Notes: generated by a model not told the origin, from the letters alone. A DNA stretch of 64,000 bases from an uncultured Flavobacteriales bacterium (GCA_905478295.1 CAJQHZ010000037.1:62001-126000); one strand, 5' to 3'. Shown: positions 9,428-19,102, counted from the first letter of the stretch. Translations and numbers: made by a program.

Positions 9428-12229
9428 ATGGCCACTTTTATCTCACGTATCGCTCTGGAATTAATCAATGGGCCGGGTATTTTGCATGAAAAACTCGTGC
9501 TTTTACCCAACCAGCGTGCAGAACTTTTCTTACGTGAAGCACTAAAGGAACACATTTCAGATACGGCCCTCTTGCCCATGTTCACTACGGTTGATCAGTT
9601 CATTGCGCAAGCGGCGAATCTCGTGGTGGTCGAGCCTTTGGCCCTAATGGTACGTCTGTTTGATTGCTATGAACGTACTCGTGCACAAGCTTTACCGCAA
9701 GGTACAAGCGAAGGCTTAGGTGGTTTTTTAAACTGGGGACAAACACTCTTGTCCGATTTCGGCGAAATTGATCGCTACCTCCTGAATCCAGCGCATGTAT
9801 TGGGCGATTTATACAACGTTCAAAAATTGGCCGAATGGGATTTAGAACCGGGTGAAGAAACCGCCTTAATGCGTCGGTATTCCGATTTCATCGCACTGCT
9901 TCCTGCAACGTATGAGAACTTTACTTCCTCCTTGCTCGAAGATGGCGAGGCCTACAGCGGATTGGCCGCGCGTCACCTCGCGTCACATCCGGAGAGTACG
10001 GCTGCTTATCTCAGCAAGAATGGTGTTAAGCACGTGCTCATTGCGGGGCTAAACGCACTGAATACAGCAGAATTGAGCATTATTCAATCTGTTCGCGAGG
10101 AGTGCCCTACGCGGACGCTTTGGGATTTAGACTCCCATTACTTTAACGATCCGTTGCACGAAGCAGGTCATTTTCTTCGCGGACACGTTCAACGCCAGAA
10201 AACATTTGGAAAAGATGTACCTACTACGAAGGGAGTAGCGAGTGAATGGAAAACGATTTCCAAGCACATCCATCCCGTCGGGGCCAGTCAATATACGGGT
10301 CAAGCTAAAGCGGTCGCTAGGGCGCTAGAAGACCTCAGAAAATCGGGCATTGCACCCAAGGATATCGCCGTTATTCTTGCCGACGAATCGCTCTTGAATC
10401 CTGTGCTCAGTTTCTTACCGGAGGCCTACGATAAAGTAAACATTACCATGGGGTATCCACTGGATCAAACGGCTTTAGCCGGTACGGTACGGTTATGGAT
10501 TTCGGTCATAGAATATGCCTTGAAAAATCAACGCAAAGCGGGAAAATGGACCTTTTACTACCGCTCCTTGTGCGCTTTATTTACCGACCCGCTATTCAAC
10601 AAATACTGGAGCGGACCGGTAGGAGAAAGTCCGCTTGAATGGAATACAGAGATTGTGAAGGCCAACCGAGTATTCACGAGTGCATCCGAATGGGTCCGCC
10701 GGAGTTCTGAAGGTTCTGAAAGCTATGCAGGTCTCTTTGAAGCGCAAGATCCTAAAGGCTGGATTACCGCTTTACAGAACTGGCTGAAGCACGTCGGCCG
10801 TGCAGAGACACAAGATCCTATTATTCAAAACACCGCCTACCATATACATACGCTATTAGCGCAATTAACACGAACGCTTACCATTGAAGTAGAGCCGCTA
10901 GTGCTTTTAAAACTCATCAAGCAGCAGCTTCGAAGTGGAACGGTTGATTTTGTGGGTGAACCCCTTGAAGGACTGCAAATCATGGGAATCCTCGAAAGCA
11001 GAACCTTAGATTTCAAAAACGTCATTCTGGCTGGTGTAAACGAAGGTATTCTGCCGGCAGGGCGCAGATTTAATTCACTTCTTCCGTACGATATTAAGCG
11101 AAATTATGGCCTGCCTACCTATGAAGAGAAAGATGCCGTTTATGCCTACCATTTCTATAGAATTCAGCAGCGCTGTCTTTCATCGACCATTACATTCAAT
11201 ACGGACAGTGAAGCCATGGGGGGCGGTGAACCCAGTCGTTTTTTGGTCCAATTAGAAAACGAGCTCCAAAACACCGCATGCACCGTACATCCGCGTACCT
11301 TCCTTCAAGGACCCGTCGCACCAAACTCTATGGAACAACTGTTCTCAGCGGAAAAAACGCTGTCTGTTGTTCAAGCTTTTGAAGCATGGATGGCGCGCGG
11401 AATCAGTGCCTCTTCACTCAATGAACTAACAAGCATGCCCGACCGATTCTATCAAAAACGATTGATCCGCGTCAAAGAAGAAGATGAGGTTGAGGAACAG
11501 GTCAGTGCCATGGTTATGGGTAATCTTATACATAAAGGCCTAGAAAAAGTATACGAACCCCATGTCGGTAAATCCCTTAAGCAAATTGACGCAGAGCTGT
11601 GGACAGAGCAGGCGTATAAGGCCGGTTTTAACTATTTGATCGAAGTGGAACGGTACTCAAAAAACGCATTGACCCAGGGTCGAAATTTACTGACCCTTGA
11701 GATTTGTAAAAAAATGATCCGCCAATTCTTACAATACGACGCACGCCGTGCAGCACAAGGTACACTCATCTTAAAGGGAGTAGAAACGAAATTGGACTTT
11801 GAAATGCAGCACCCTACCCTAAAACTCCCGATGAAGTTTACCGGTGTGGTTGACCGACTAGAAGTGTATGACAATGCCTTCATCATTTGGGATTACAAAA
11901 GTGGTGCAATTGGGCAGAGTGACCTCAGCCTATCCGGACTAGGCGATCTCTGGAAGGGCAGTAAGGGAAAGCCTTTACAGATCCTTCTGTACGCGTGGTT
12001 GCTCTGGAAAAAAGAACTGGTAACGCATCCCTTCCCTTGGCATTCAGGTATGTTTAAGCTACAAAGTGGGCAACCGGAACACCTGCTTCGCGGTGCGGCA
12101 CTGGGTAAATCCAATGATATTACGGAAGCGCTGCTCTTCGACTTCGAGCAGGCCCTATGTGATTACCTCTCGGAGGTACACAGCAATGGGTTGCCCTTCG
12201 TGGAGATACCAAGGTATGAATTCAATTAA
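9428..12229 (+). CDS. AddB-like PD-(D/E)XK nuclease with inactive helicase region
   Basis: This 933-residue protein resembles the AddB subunit of AddAB-type recombination nucleases in Bacteroidota. The N-terminal half is a UvrD-like fold without a Walker A motif. The C-terminal part carries a RecB-family nuclease: a conserved GNLIHKGLE helix near residue 698, GVVDRLEVYD near 800 and IIWDYKSG near 818, which supply the Asp and Lys of the PD-(D/E)XK site. The expected role is double-strand break end processing with an AddA helicase, which is not in this window. No four-Cys iron-sulfur motif is evident. Confidence 0.85.
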   Translation: MATFISRIALELINGPGILHEKLVLLPNQRAELFLREALKEHISDTALLPMFTTVDQFIAQAANLVVVEPLALMVRLFDCYERTRAQALPQGTSEGLGGFLNWGQTLLSDFGEIDRYLLNPAHVLGDLYNVQKLAEWDLEPGEETALMRRYSDFIALLPATYENFTSSLLEDGEAYSGLAARHLASHPESTAAYLSKNGVKHVLIAGLNALNTAELSIIQSVREECPTRTLWDLDSHYFNDPLHEAGHFLRGHVQRQKTFGKDVPTTKGVASEWKTISKHIHPVGASQYTGQAKAVARALEDLRKSGIAPKDIAVILADESLLNPVLSFLPEAYDKVNITMGYPLDQTALAGTVRLWISVIEYALKNQRKAGKWTFYYRSLCALFTDPLFNKYWSGPVGESPLEWNTEIVKANRVFTSASEWVRRSSEGSESYAGLFEAQDPKGWITALQNWLKHVGRAETQDPIIQNTAYHIHTLLAQLTRTLTIEVEPLVLLKLIKQQLRSGTVDFVGEPLEGLQIMGILESRTLDFKNVILAGVNEGILPAGRRFNSLLPYDIKRNYGLPTYEEKDAVYAYHFYRIQQRCLSSTITFNTDSEAMGGGEPSRFLVQLENELQNTACTVHPRTFLQGPVAPNSMEQLFSAEKTLSVVQAFEAWMARGISASSLNELTSMPDRFYQKRLIRVKEEDEVEEQVSAMVMGNLIHKGLEKVYEPHVGKSLKQIDAELWTEQAYKAGFNYLIEVERYSKNALTQGRNLLTLEICKKMIRQFLQYDARRAAQGTLILKGVETKLDFEMQHPTLKLPMKFTGVVDRLEVYDNAFIIWDYKSGAIGQSDLSLSGLGDLWKGSKGKPLQILLYAWLLWKKELVTHPFPWHSGMFKLQSGQPEHLLRGAALGKSNDITEALLFDFEQALCDYLSEVHSNGLPFVEIPRYEFN

Positions 12230-12238
12230 TCAGCGACC

Positions 12239-13186
12239 ATGACTCCACTACAACGAATACCCACTGCAGAAGATTTAAAGGCCGCACAGGATCGAATCGC
12301 TCCTTATGTTCATAGAACCCCTGTTTTTCAATCTCAGAAATTTAACGACCGTGTTGAAAGCGACTGCGTATTCAAAGGCGAACACCTACAAAAAACCGGT
12401 GCATTCAAAGCTCGAGGCGCCATGAATGCTGTACTGGTTCATAAAGAACGTGCAAAGGGAAGCGGATTTGTAACGCACAGCTCCGGCAATCACGGGGCCG
12501 CCTTGGCTTGGGCTGCAGCAAATATTGGTGAGCAAGCATACATCATTATGCCCAGCAATGCCCCGAAGGCGAAAATTGAAGCTGTGCGGAGCTATGGTGG
12601 AATCATCGAATTCTGTGCCCCTACTTTAGCTGCACGTGAGCAAACAGCGAAAGCGGTGCAAGAAAAAGAGGGCGCTTTTTTCATACACCCCTACGACAAC
12701 TATGATATTATCGCTGGACAGGCAACAGCAACAATGGAATTGCTCGATGAACATCCCGATCTAGAATACCTCTTTGTGCCTGTTGGCGGCGGCGGGTTAC
12801 TGTCCGGGGCGGCTCTTGCAAATGCCTACTTTGGCTCAGCGAAGCTTATAGGATGTGAGCCCACAAATGCTTCCGACGCACACGAGAGTTTTTACAGTGG
12901 GCAGTGGGTTCCTGTGACAAATGCCGATACCATTGCCGACGGGTTAAAGACCTCCTTAGGGAAGCGAAATTTCCCCATTATTCAATCCCATGTCGATGAA
13001 ATTTCGCTCGTTACTGAAGAGGAAATTACGGAAGCTTGGCACTTCGTTTTAGCGCGGTTGAAACAATTCATTGAGCCTAGCGCAGCAACCGGAGTGGCAG
13101 CATGTCTTAAGAAATCGGCTCGAGGAAAAACGGGAATTATACTTTGTGGAGGCAATATGGACACCCAAAAATGGGCACTACGATAA
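12239..13186 (+). CDS. PLP-dependent threonine/serine dehydratase or serine racemase family protein
   Basis: The 315-residue fold-type II PLP enzyme has the cofactor-binding lysine in KTGAFKARGA (Lys57). It also has a substrate loop (SSGNHGAALAWAA near residue 82) and the phosphate-binding loop PVGGGGLLSG near residue 182. Its length matches serine racemase/threo-3-hydroxyaspartate dehydratase-type enzymes and catabolic threonine dehydratases, and it lacks the regulatory ACT domain of biosynthetic IlvA. Reaction specificity cannot be fixed from sequence. It is the last plus-strand gene before a terminator that overlaps the convergent kinase gene. Confidence 0.88.
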   Translation: MTPLQRIPTAEDLKAAQDRIAPYVHRTPVFQSQKFNDRVESDCVFKGEHLQKTGAFKARGAMNAVLVHKERAKGSGFVTHSSGNHGAALAWAAANIGEQAYIIMPSNAPKAKIEAVRSYGGIIEFCAPTLAAREQTAKAVQEKEGAFFIHPYDNYDIIAGQATATMELLDEHPDLEYLFVPVGGGGLLSGAALANAYFGSAKLIGCEPTNASDAHESFYSGQWVPVTNADTIADGLKTSLGKRNFPIIQSHVDEISLVTEEEITEAWHFVLARLKQFIEPSAATGVAACLKKSARGKTGIILCGGNMDTQKWALR

Positions 13187-13275
13187 GTTTAGAGCCACTA
13201 GGATAAGTCTATTTGCGATACGCTGAGCAATTCCTGTACGTTTGTATTGCTAAGCAACAAACCTAAGAGTTACTC

Positions 13276-14925
13276 CTAAAGAGGCATCGTCAAAACGACG
13301 GTGCCTTTTTCTTTTTTGAACAAGGTTGTTACTGTCCAAGACTCTGGCATTTTACTCCGAGATTTATTGAACGCCATTCGGTCTTTGATCAGCTGCAGTC
13401 CATGTCCAGTCCCTCCTTGTGTAGTGTATTCCCCGTATCCGGAATCTTCAACTGTCAAGGTTAATAGTTCTTCGGAAGAAATCGCTTGGATATGAATACT
13501 TGGTGATACTCCTCCTTCATGACCGGCGTATTTAAAACTGTTTTCAACGAGCGGCTGAAGTAAACCCGTGGGAATACGCACTTTGAGCAGTTCTTTAGGG
13601 ATGTTAATAGTCACTGCGACGTGCGCATAGGATCCCTTTTTCTGTAGCGCGATATAGGCATGCAATTGCTTTATAACGGAAGCCAATTCTATGGTCTGAT
13701 CGTCCTGTTCTTCAAGGAGGGAGCGTAAAAATTGACCCAAATCAGATAAATATTCCTGAGCCTGCTCAATAAGCTCCTGATTAAGAAAAGCACTAACATT
13801 GTTTAATTGGTTAAAGAGAAAATGAGGGCGAATGGTATTCTTGTAATTCTCTAAAGCCAATTCCGCTTCTTGCTGACTCAATTTTGCTCGAGCCGTCATG
13901 ATTCGACTGCGGTAGTTTAAAACTATTCCTATCAATAACACCACAAATAAGATCACGGTTACACTCAAGGCTATTTTCCGCAACCTTACCTCACGCTGGT
14001 ATCCATATATTTCAGTCTGTCCACGGGCCAGCTCAAAAGCTAAAAACTTGCTCTGACCTTCATCCACCTCGGCAAGGGCCCTTTTATTCGCCTCTACCTC
14101 GGCTTTAAGTGCCATTTCCTTCGTCTCACCTAGCAATTCGTAATCCGTAAATTTCTCCCTTGATTTCGCCTCTAAGGACCAAAATTCTTTGTCCTGTGCA
14201 AAACGAATACAGCGGGCCAAAGCGGGTTGATCCAAGGCATTTAAATTCAACGCTCTGAAGTAGATGTTCTTTTTATCTACATCAGGAATCGTTCTGTCAA
14301 TCAGTTCTAGGGCTAGTGTGATTAGGGTGTCAACAGCCGTAGAATCGCGACCTAGATTCTGCAATGCCTCTGCACGAACTGCATATGCTTCACTGGGATT
14401 AATCCCTCCATCAACTTGACGACATATAGCCAAAACAGAGTCGCTGTAGGTCAAGACTTCTTCGTACCGTCCGTAATCCAGTAGATAGGTAGTATAATTT
14501 CCTGCAGCTGTAGCCCATCCTTTTAAATTTCCTTCACGAAGACGCATGGTCTCTTCTGAAATCGCTAATATTTCTTCCCCGGCGCCTAACGACCAATAGG
14601 CGTGTGCCTTGAGCAATAAAATTCGTTTGATTCCCTCTTTATTATCTGCAGAGCGAAAAAGAACTTCTGCGCGTTCTAAATAGGTCAAAGCTTCAAAATT
14701 CACTCCTTTTCGTACGATCTCACGTGATAATAAATACGCTCCCCAAGCTTCCTCTATCTTATCATTACTCGCTAACAAATCGGTAACCAATGCATCGATA
14801 GCGTCAGATTCGTGATGCACTTCGAAAACGGCACGAACCGATGTTGGCACCTCTGAATATTCAGTCTGTGAACACCCTAACCATAGAATAGAGAACGTTG
14901 TAATGAAAAGAGATTTATACATCAC
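13276..14925 (-). CDS. TPR-containing LytS-type histidine kinase
   Basis: The 549-residue sensor kinase starts with a signal sequence ending in a lipobox-like LGC. About residues 50 to 260 are TPR-like helices, then comes a transmembrane segment near 316 to 338, a short coiled coil, and a LytS/YehU-type kinase domain. The phospho-accepting histidine is in RPHFLFNQLN (His368). The N box is LLQPLVENSFKYA and a G-rich motif (GGTGHGLQLI) follows. It overlaps the upstream response regulator gene by 11 bases and is surely its partner. The signal sensed by the extracytoplasmic TPR region is unknown. Confidence 0.9.
   Translation of the reverse strand: MMYKSLFITTFSILWLGCSQTEYSEVPTSVRAVFEVHHESDAIDALVTDLLASNDKIEEAWGAYLLSREIVRKGVNFEALTYLERAEVLFRSADNKEGIKRILLLKAHAYWSLGAGEEILAISEETMRLREGNLKGWATAAGNYTTYLLDYGRYEEVLTYSDSVLAICRQVDGGINPSEAYAVRAEALQNLGRDSTAVDTLITLALELIDRTIPDVDKKNIYFRALNLNALDQPALARCIRFAQDKEFWSLEAKSREKFTDYELLGETKEMALKAEVEANKRALAEVDEGQSKFLAFELARGQTEIYGYQREVRLRKIALSVTVILFVVLLIGIVLNYRSRIMTARAKLSQQEAELALENYKNTIRPHFLFNQLNNVSAFLNQELIEQAQEYLSDLGQFLRSLLEEQDDQTIELASVIKQLHAYIALQKKGSYAHVAVTINIPKELLKVRIPTGLLQPLVENSFKYAGHEGGVSPSIHIQAISSEELLTLTVEDSGYGEYTTQGGTGHGLQLIKDRMAFNKSRSKMPESWTVTTLFKKEKGTVVLTMPL
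13282..13318 (+). terminator. Intrinsic terminator of the plus-strand operon, inside the kinase 3' end
   Basis: A ten-base-pair stem (AGGCATCGTC paired with GACGGTGCCT, one G-U pair, five-base loop) is followed by TTTTTCTTTTTT. It would terminate transcription leaving the dehydratase gene. Its 5' arm starts six bases inside the last codons of the convergent histidine kinase gene, so the kinase C-terminal codons also encode the terminator. Confidence 0.85.
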
Positions 14926-15607
14926 TACCCAAGGCTTTTAAACGGGCCTTCGCGGCATCCAGTTGTGTTCCGTCAGTAAGAACAATATGGGGTGGATTAC
15001 CGGGTTGGATTGAGGCAATCAAAGCGCGTTGTACTACTATGCTTTTATGAATACGAACAAATCCATCGCTCAGTACATCAGTGAAACTTTTCAACGTTCG
15101 CGCCATCAAGTGGTGTTCACCGTTTATCAAAACTACCTCTGTATAATTCCGCTGGCCGCGTAAAAAGGCAATATCGGCCTCAGGCAGTTCACGAAACGTC
15201 CCTTTTAACAGCAGTTTTATCTTTTGTTCCTGACTCACCTTTACCGGAACAAGTGATTCCACTTTTGCCAGGGCTTGTTCTAAACGCTTTGGAGTAATGG
15301 GCTTTAAAATGTAATCTACCGCTGTTTCAAACGCCTCTAAACTGTAATGAGAATGCGCCGTAACGAACACTATATTTCCCACATCCGGCTGTATTCTTTT
15401 CGCTACATCAAGCCCCATGGCATGCGGCATCTCCATATCCAAAAAAACCAATTCTGGAGCGTTGTTTTCGCACCACAATTCAAATTCTCGGTACTGGGTA
15501 AACCCTTTCACCTCTGCTTGTGGCAACAATTTTTCCAATTGAAAAACCATTCCCCGTACAGCGATAATTTCATCGTCTAAAACTCCTATGTGGCGTACGG
15601 TTTTCAC
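14915..15607 (-). CDS. LytTR-family response regulator
   Basis: The 230-residue regulator has a receiver domain with acidic residues in LDDE near residue 10, the phosphorylation site Asp57 in VFLDMEMP and the conserved lysine in DYILKPITPKR. This is followed by a LytTR DNA-binding domain (FLRGQRNYTEVVL to the C-terminus). It overlaps ribE by four bases and the kinase gene by 11, so the three genes are translationally coupled. The regulon is unknown. Confidence 0.93.
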   Translation of the reverse strand: MKTVRHIGVLDDEIIAVRGMVFQLEKLLPQAEVKGFTQYREFELWCENNAPELVFLDMEMPHAMGLDVAKRIQPDVGNIVFVTAHSHYSLEAFETAVDYILKPITPKRLEQALAKVESLVPVKVSQEQKIKLLLKGTFRELPEADIAFLRGQRNYTEVVLINGEHHLMARTLKSFTDVLSDGFVRIHKSIVVQRALIASIQPGNPPHIVLTDGTQLDAAKARLKALGSDV

Positions 15608-16200
15608 TTTTGATAGCCGCTAAGCATACGAGCGACATACTTTCCTATGATGTCAAATTCTAAATTGATTCTATCGCCCACCTTTAAATGATGGAATACC
15701 GTATACTCATAAGTGTAAGGGATAATGGCAACACTGAAACCGCCCTCTATGGAGTCGACTACAGTAAGCGATGTTCCATTCACTGTAATGGACCCTTTTT
15801 CTACCGTAACATTGCCTAATGAGGGATCATAAGCAAAGGAAAAAATCCATGATCCATCTTCTTCGGTAATGGAAGTACAATGGCCAATTTGATCCACATG
15901 CCCCTGAACAATATGGCCGTCTAAACGTGCGCCCATCGTCATACAACGCTCTAGGTTAATAGGGTCGTCTTCCTTTAAATCACCGATAGCAGTTTTTGCA
16001 ATAGTCTCCTCAATAGCCGTTACACGGTACGTTCGGTCACCAAAAATTTCTACTACGGTCAAGCAGATGCCGTTATGGGCAACGCTTTGATCAATTTTTA
16101 AATCGCTTGCGAGATCTGAAGTAACATATAATTCAAGGTTTCCGCCGCTCTTTTCGACCTTAGCAACCTTGCCTAATTTTTCAATAATTCCAGTAAACAT
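15604..16200 (-). CDS. ribE: Riboflavin synthase, alpha subunit
   Basis: From the chosen start (MFTGIIEKLG) the product is 198 residues, normal for riboflavin synthase, which dismutates two 6,7-dimethyl-8-ribityllumazine molecules. The two lumazine-binding repeats are visible. NGICLTVVE and GHIVQGHVDQ mark the first domain, and NGTSLTVVD the second. An upstream in-frame ATG at 16257 would add 19 residues not found in the family and would overlap the divergent aminopeptidase, so I reject it. No FMN riboswitch is evident upstream. It leads an operon with the two-component system. Confidence 0.95.
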   Translation of the reverse strand: MFTGIIEKLGKVAKVEKSGGNLELYVTSDLASDLKIDQSVAHNGICLTVVEIFGDRTYRVTAIEETIAKTAIGDLKEDDPINLERCMTMGARLDGHIVQGHVDQIGHCTSITEEDGSWIFSFAYDPSLGNVTVEKGSITVNGTSLTVVDSIEGGFSVAIIPYTYEYTVFHHLKVGDRINLEFDIIGKYVARMLSGYQK

Positions 16201-16229
16201 GAAGGGTTCTTTGTGGTTGGTTAAAATAG

Positions 16230-16237
16230 TACATTTG
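16230..16237 (+). promoter_or_regulatory. -7 promoter element for the leucyl aminopeptidase gene
   Basis: TACATTTG matches TAnnTTTG exactly. A TTTG at 16210 to 16213 is a reasonable -33 partner. The element ends seven bases before the first possible start codon (16245), so the transcript would have almost no leader unless translation begins at 16257. Confidence 0.6.
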
Positions 16238-16244
16238 ACACTAA

Positions 16245-17660
16245 ATGAATGACGCAATGAAAATCACAACATACACTCCTGATTACAATGGCAGCATAGC
16301 TATTGTTTATACCGAAACCAAAGAACTTTCTCAACACTTAAACCCGGCGCAACTCGATCGCGTTCGTGCACTGGGCGAAAAGTTTGAAGAAAAATGGTTG
16401 GAGGTTCAAGCGGGCACAGATACTGCTTGGGTGTATAAAATTGGAAACGCTATAGATGCTGATGCACGTGCAGAAAAAATGCGTCAAGCAGGTAATACGT
16501 TGGTCCTTAAGGCGAATGCTGCATACCTTGACCGCATTGCGATTTTAGGCGTACACGTACCACATGTGTCCGAAGGAGCCATTCTGGGCAATTACCAGTT
16601 CCTTCGCTACTTCTCGGACAGTCATAAGCGTAAAAATTCCATGGCCCAATTGTTCGTTTCAAAAGAAGATGAACAGACCCTTGCTCCCATTGCTATTGCA
16701 ACTATGGGTGCACTCTTTGCGCGTGAATTAGTGAATACTCCCGTTATTGACTTAACAGCTACGGACCTCGCAAACCAAGCTAAAGAAGCGAGCAAACGTC
16801 ACGGTTTTTCGATAGAAGTCTTAGAGAAAAAACAGATCGAAAGCCTCAAGATGGGTGGATTATTGGCCGTGAATTACGGTTCTCCTGAACCTCCCGTGTT
16901 CATCATCATGGAACACAAGCCGAAAAATGCAACCAATGAAAAACCGCTAGTATTAGTCGGTAAAGGAGTGGTCTACGATACTGGTGGTTTGAGCCTCAAG
17001 CCATCTAACTTCATGGACGATATGAAATCTGATATGGGAGGTGCTGCCGCAGTTATTGGAGCAATGAGCGCTGCGGCAGAAGCTAATCTTCCAGTGCACA
17101 TTATCGGTCTCGTCCCTGCAACGGATAACCGCCCCGGAGGCAATGCCGTTACACCAGGTGATGTCATTACCATTTCAGACGGCACCAGCGTGGAGGTCAT
17201 GAATACAGATGCTGAAGGCCGATTAATTTTATCTGACGCCTTGGTGTATGCAAAACGCTACAATCCTGAATTAGTAATCGATCTCGCTACATTGACTGGA
17301 GCAGCGGCAAGATCTATAGGTCGCTATGCAATTGTTGGTATGGGTAATGCGCCGAAAGAACGTATGATCGCACTTCAAGAAAGTGGGTACCGCACGCACG
17401 AACGCGTCGTAGAATTTCCGTTCTGGGATGAATACAAAGACTTGCTAAAAAGCCCCATTGCAGATATGAAAAACATAGGAGGCGCTGAAGCGGGAGCCAT
17501 TACTGCGGGTAAATTCCTCGAGCACTTCACTGATTATCCTTACATTCACTTAGATATCGCTGGCCCCGCATTTTTAAAATCGCGCGCCGGCTACCAAGTC
17601 GAGGGTGGAACCGGTATCGGGGTCCGATTACTTTTTGACTTCATAAACAACCTGAAGTAA
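16245..17660 (+). CDS. pepA: M17 leucyl aminopeptidase family protein
   Basis: The 471-residue protein belongs to the M17 zinc/manganese aminopeptidases that release N-terminal residues from peptides in the cytoplasm. The metal and catalytic segments are intact: VGKGVVYDTGGLSLKP near residue 240, MKSDMGGAAAV near 263, and the signature NTDAEGRLILSDAL near 320. An alternative start four codons later (16257) would give the more usual MKITTYTP beginning. It is divergent from ribE and four bases upstream of pdxA, which suggests co-transcription with it. Confidence 0.93.
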   Translation: MNDAMKITTYTPDYNGSIAIVYTETKELSQHLNPAQLDRVRALGEKFEEKWLEVQAGTDTAWVYKIGNAIDADARAEKMRQAGNTLVLKANAAYLDRIAILGVHVPHVSEGAILGNYQFLRYFSDSHKRKNSMAQLFVSKEDEQTLAPIAIATMGALFARELVNTPVIDLTATDLANQAKEASKRHGFSIEVLEKKQIESLKMGGLLAVNYGSPEPPVFIIMEHKPKNATNEKPLVLVGKGVVYDTGGLSLKPSNFMDDMKSDMGGAAAVIGAMSAAAEANLPVHIIGLVPATDNRPGGNAVTPGDVITISDGTSVEVMNTDAEGRLILSDALVYAKRYNPELVIDLATLTGAAARSIGRYAIVGMGNAPKERMIALQESGYRTHERVVEFPFWDEYKDLLKSPIADMKNIGGAEAGAITAGKFLEHFTDYPYIHLDIAGPAFLKSRAGYQVEGGTGIGVRLLFDFINNLK

Positions 17661-17664
17661 CACT

Positions 17665-19083
17665 ATGAGTGACGCTAGAGAAAATACGCCGAATAAATCG
17701 AATGCACCAGAAGGCCAGAGTAGAGAGGGTAATGCAAGGCGACGAAGTCGAGGCGGTAGAAATAGAAACCGGGGTAAAAAAGAGGTTGAAGCTAAAGATG
17801 GGGCAGACACTCAGTCTAAACCAGTAAAGGCTTCAGAAAATGGCCCAAAAGAAGAGGGTAACGGCGGAAATCGAAACAACCGTGGCCGGAATCGAAACAA
17901 TCGGAATAAACGCAGTGAAGGAAAAGATGTAAAAGCAACTCCGGTAAGTGAAGAAATCCAGTCGGAATACGACTTACAAAATGACCTCTACGATATTGAT
18001 TTCTCTAGTTCATCGACTGCCGCAGTTTATGAAGAAACTGTACTTGAAAAGCCTGTAATTGGAATCACTTGTGGTGATCTTAACGGCATAGGAATGGAGG
18101 TCATCATTACAATGCTGGAAGATACCCGACTCACTGAGTTGTGTACGCCGGTGGTTTTTGCCTCGAGTAAATTGGCCTCTTACCATAGAAATGCCATCGA
18201 TAAACGCAATTTTCAATTCCGTTTGTGCGATACCATTGGGGACATCAAAGAAGGTGCTAACAATCTCGTGCTGAGCTGGGACGACAATGTAGAAATCACA
18301 CTTGGTTTACCCACTGACGTGAGTGGTGCATATGCGTTAAAAAGTATTGACGCTGCCATTGATGCTGCTAAAAACGGCAAAATTCACGCCTTGCTTACAG
18401 CACCCATCAATAAACACAATATCGCTGCAAGCGTTGAAGGCTTCTCAGGCCATACGGGCTACCTAGCTAAAGAATTTAGCAATGATGTGCTCATGATTCT
18501 AGCTTCGGATGTTTTAAAAGTGGCTACGGTAACAGGTCATGTGCCCATTTCCAAAGTAGCGGAAGGCATTACTGAAGCTTCTATCAATAAAGCTATAGTA
18601 CTGCTTGCACAAAGCCTTAAACGAGACTTTGGCGTGGTAAAACCTAGGATCGCTGTACTGGGCCTAAACCCGCATGCTGGTGAAATGGGAACTATTGGAA
18701 GTGAAGAAAAAGACATCATTCGACCGGCAATAGAAAATGCAGAACATAAAAATACGATAGTCAAAGGCCCTTTCCCAGCTGACGGATTCTTTGGGCAAGG
18801 CTTTGAATCAAAATTTGACGCCGTTTTGGGGATGTACCATGACCAGGTTTTGGTTCCTTTCAAATCCTTAGCCATGGGAAGTGGAACAAATTATACTGCA
18901 GGTCTAGAAATAGTTCGTACCTCTCCTGATCATGGGACAGCTATGCACCTTGCCGGTAAAGGCAAGGCTGATGCCACTTCAATGAGAAATGCGTTATATA
19001 CGGCGATCGATGTTTATCATGCGAGAAAGGGTTACGATGAAATGACAAAAGATCCACTAAAAAAACAAAGAGAGAAGAGCTAG
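17665..19083 (+). CDS. pdxA: 4-hydroxythreonine-4-phosphate dehydrogenase with basic N-terminal extension
   Basis: Residues from about 130 to the end form a complete PdxA, the NAD-dependent enzyme of pyridoxal phosphate synthesis. Visible are GDLNGIGMEV, the metal ligands in SGHTGYL and YHDQVLVPFK, NPHAGEMG, and RTSPDHGTAMHLAGKG. The first 125 or so residues are unusual: a low-complexity, disordered Arg/Asn/Gly/Lys-rich segment (for example RRRSRGGRNRNRG and NNRGRNRNNRNKR) and then an acidic Asp/Glu/Ser-rich linker. There is no in-frame ATG, GTG or TTG between the first codon and the core's second helix, so the extension must be translated to give a full PdxA domain. It starts four bases after pepA. 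Confidence 0.9.
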   Translation: MSDARENTPNKSNAPEGQSREGNARRRSRGGRNRNRGKKEVEAKDGADTQSKPVKASENGPKEEGNGGNRNNRGRNRNNRNKRSEGKDVKATPVSEEIQSEYDLQNDLYDIDFSSSSTAAVYEETVLEKPVIGITCGDLNGIGMEVIITMLEDTRLTELCTPVVFASSKLASYHRNAIDKRNFQFRLCDTIGDIKEGANNLVLSWDDNVEITLGLPTDVSGAYALKSIDAAIDAAKNGKIHALLTAPINKHNIAASVEGFSGHTGYLAKEFSNDVLMILASDVLKVATVTGHVPISKVAEGITEASINKAIVLLAQSLKRDFGVVKPRIAVLGLNPHAGEMGTIGSEEKDIIRPAIENAEHKNTIVKGPFPADGFFGQGFESKFDAVLGMYHDQVLVPFKSLAMGSGTNYTAGLEIVRTSPDHGTAMHLAGKGKADATSMRNALYTAIDVYHARKGYDEMTKDPLKKQREKS

Positions 19084-19102
19084 AAGTTTTCAACAATTTC
19101 AA

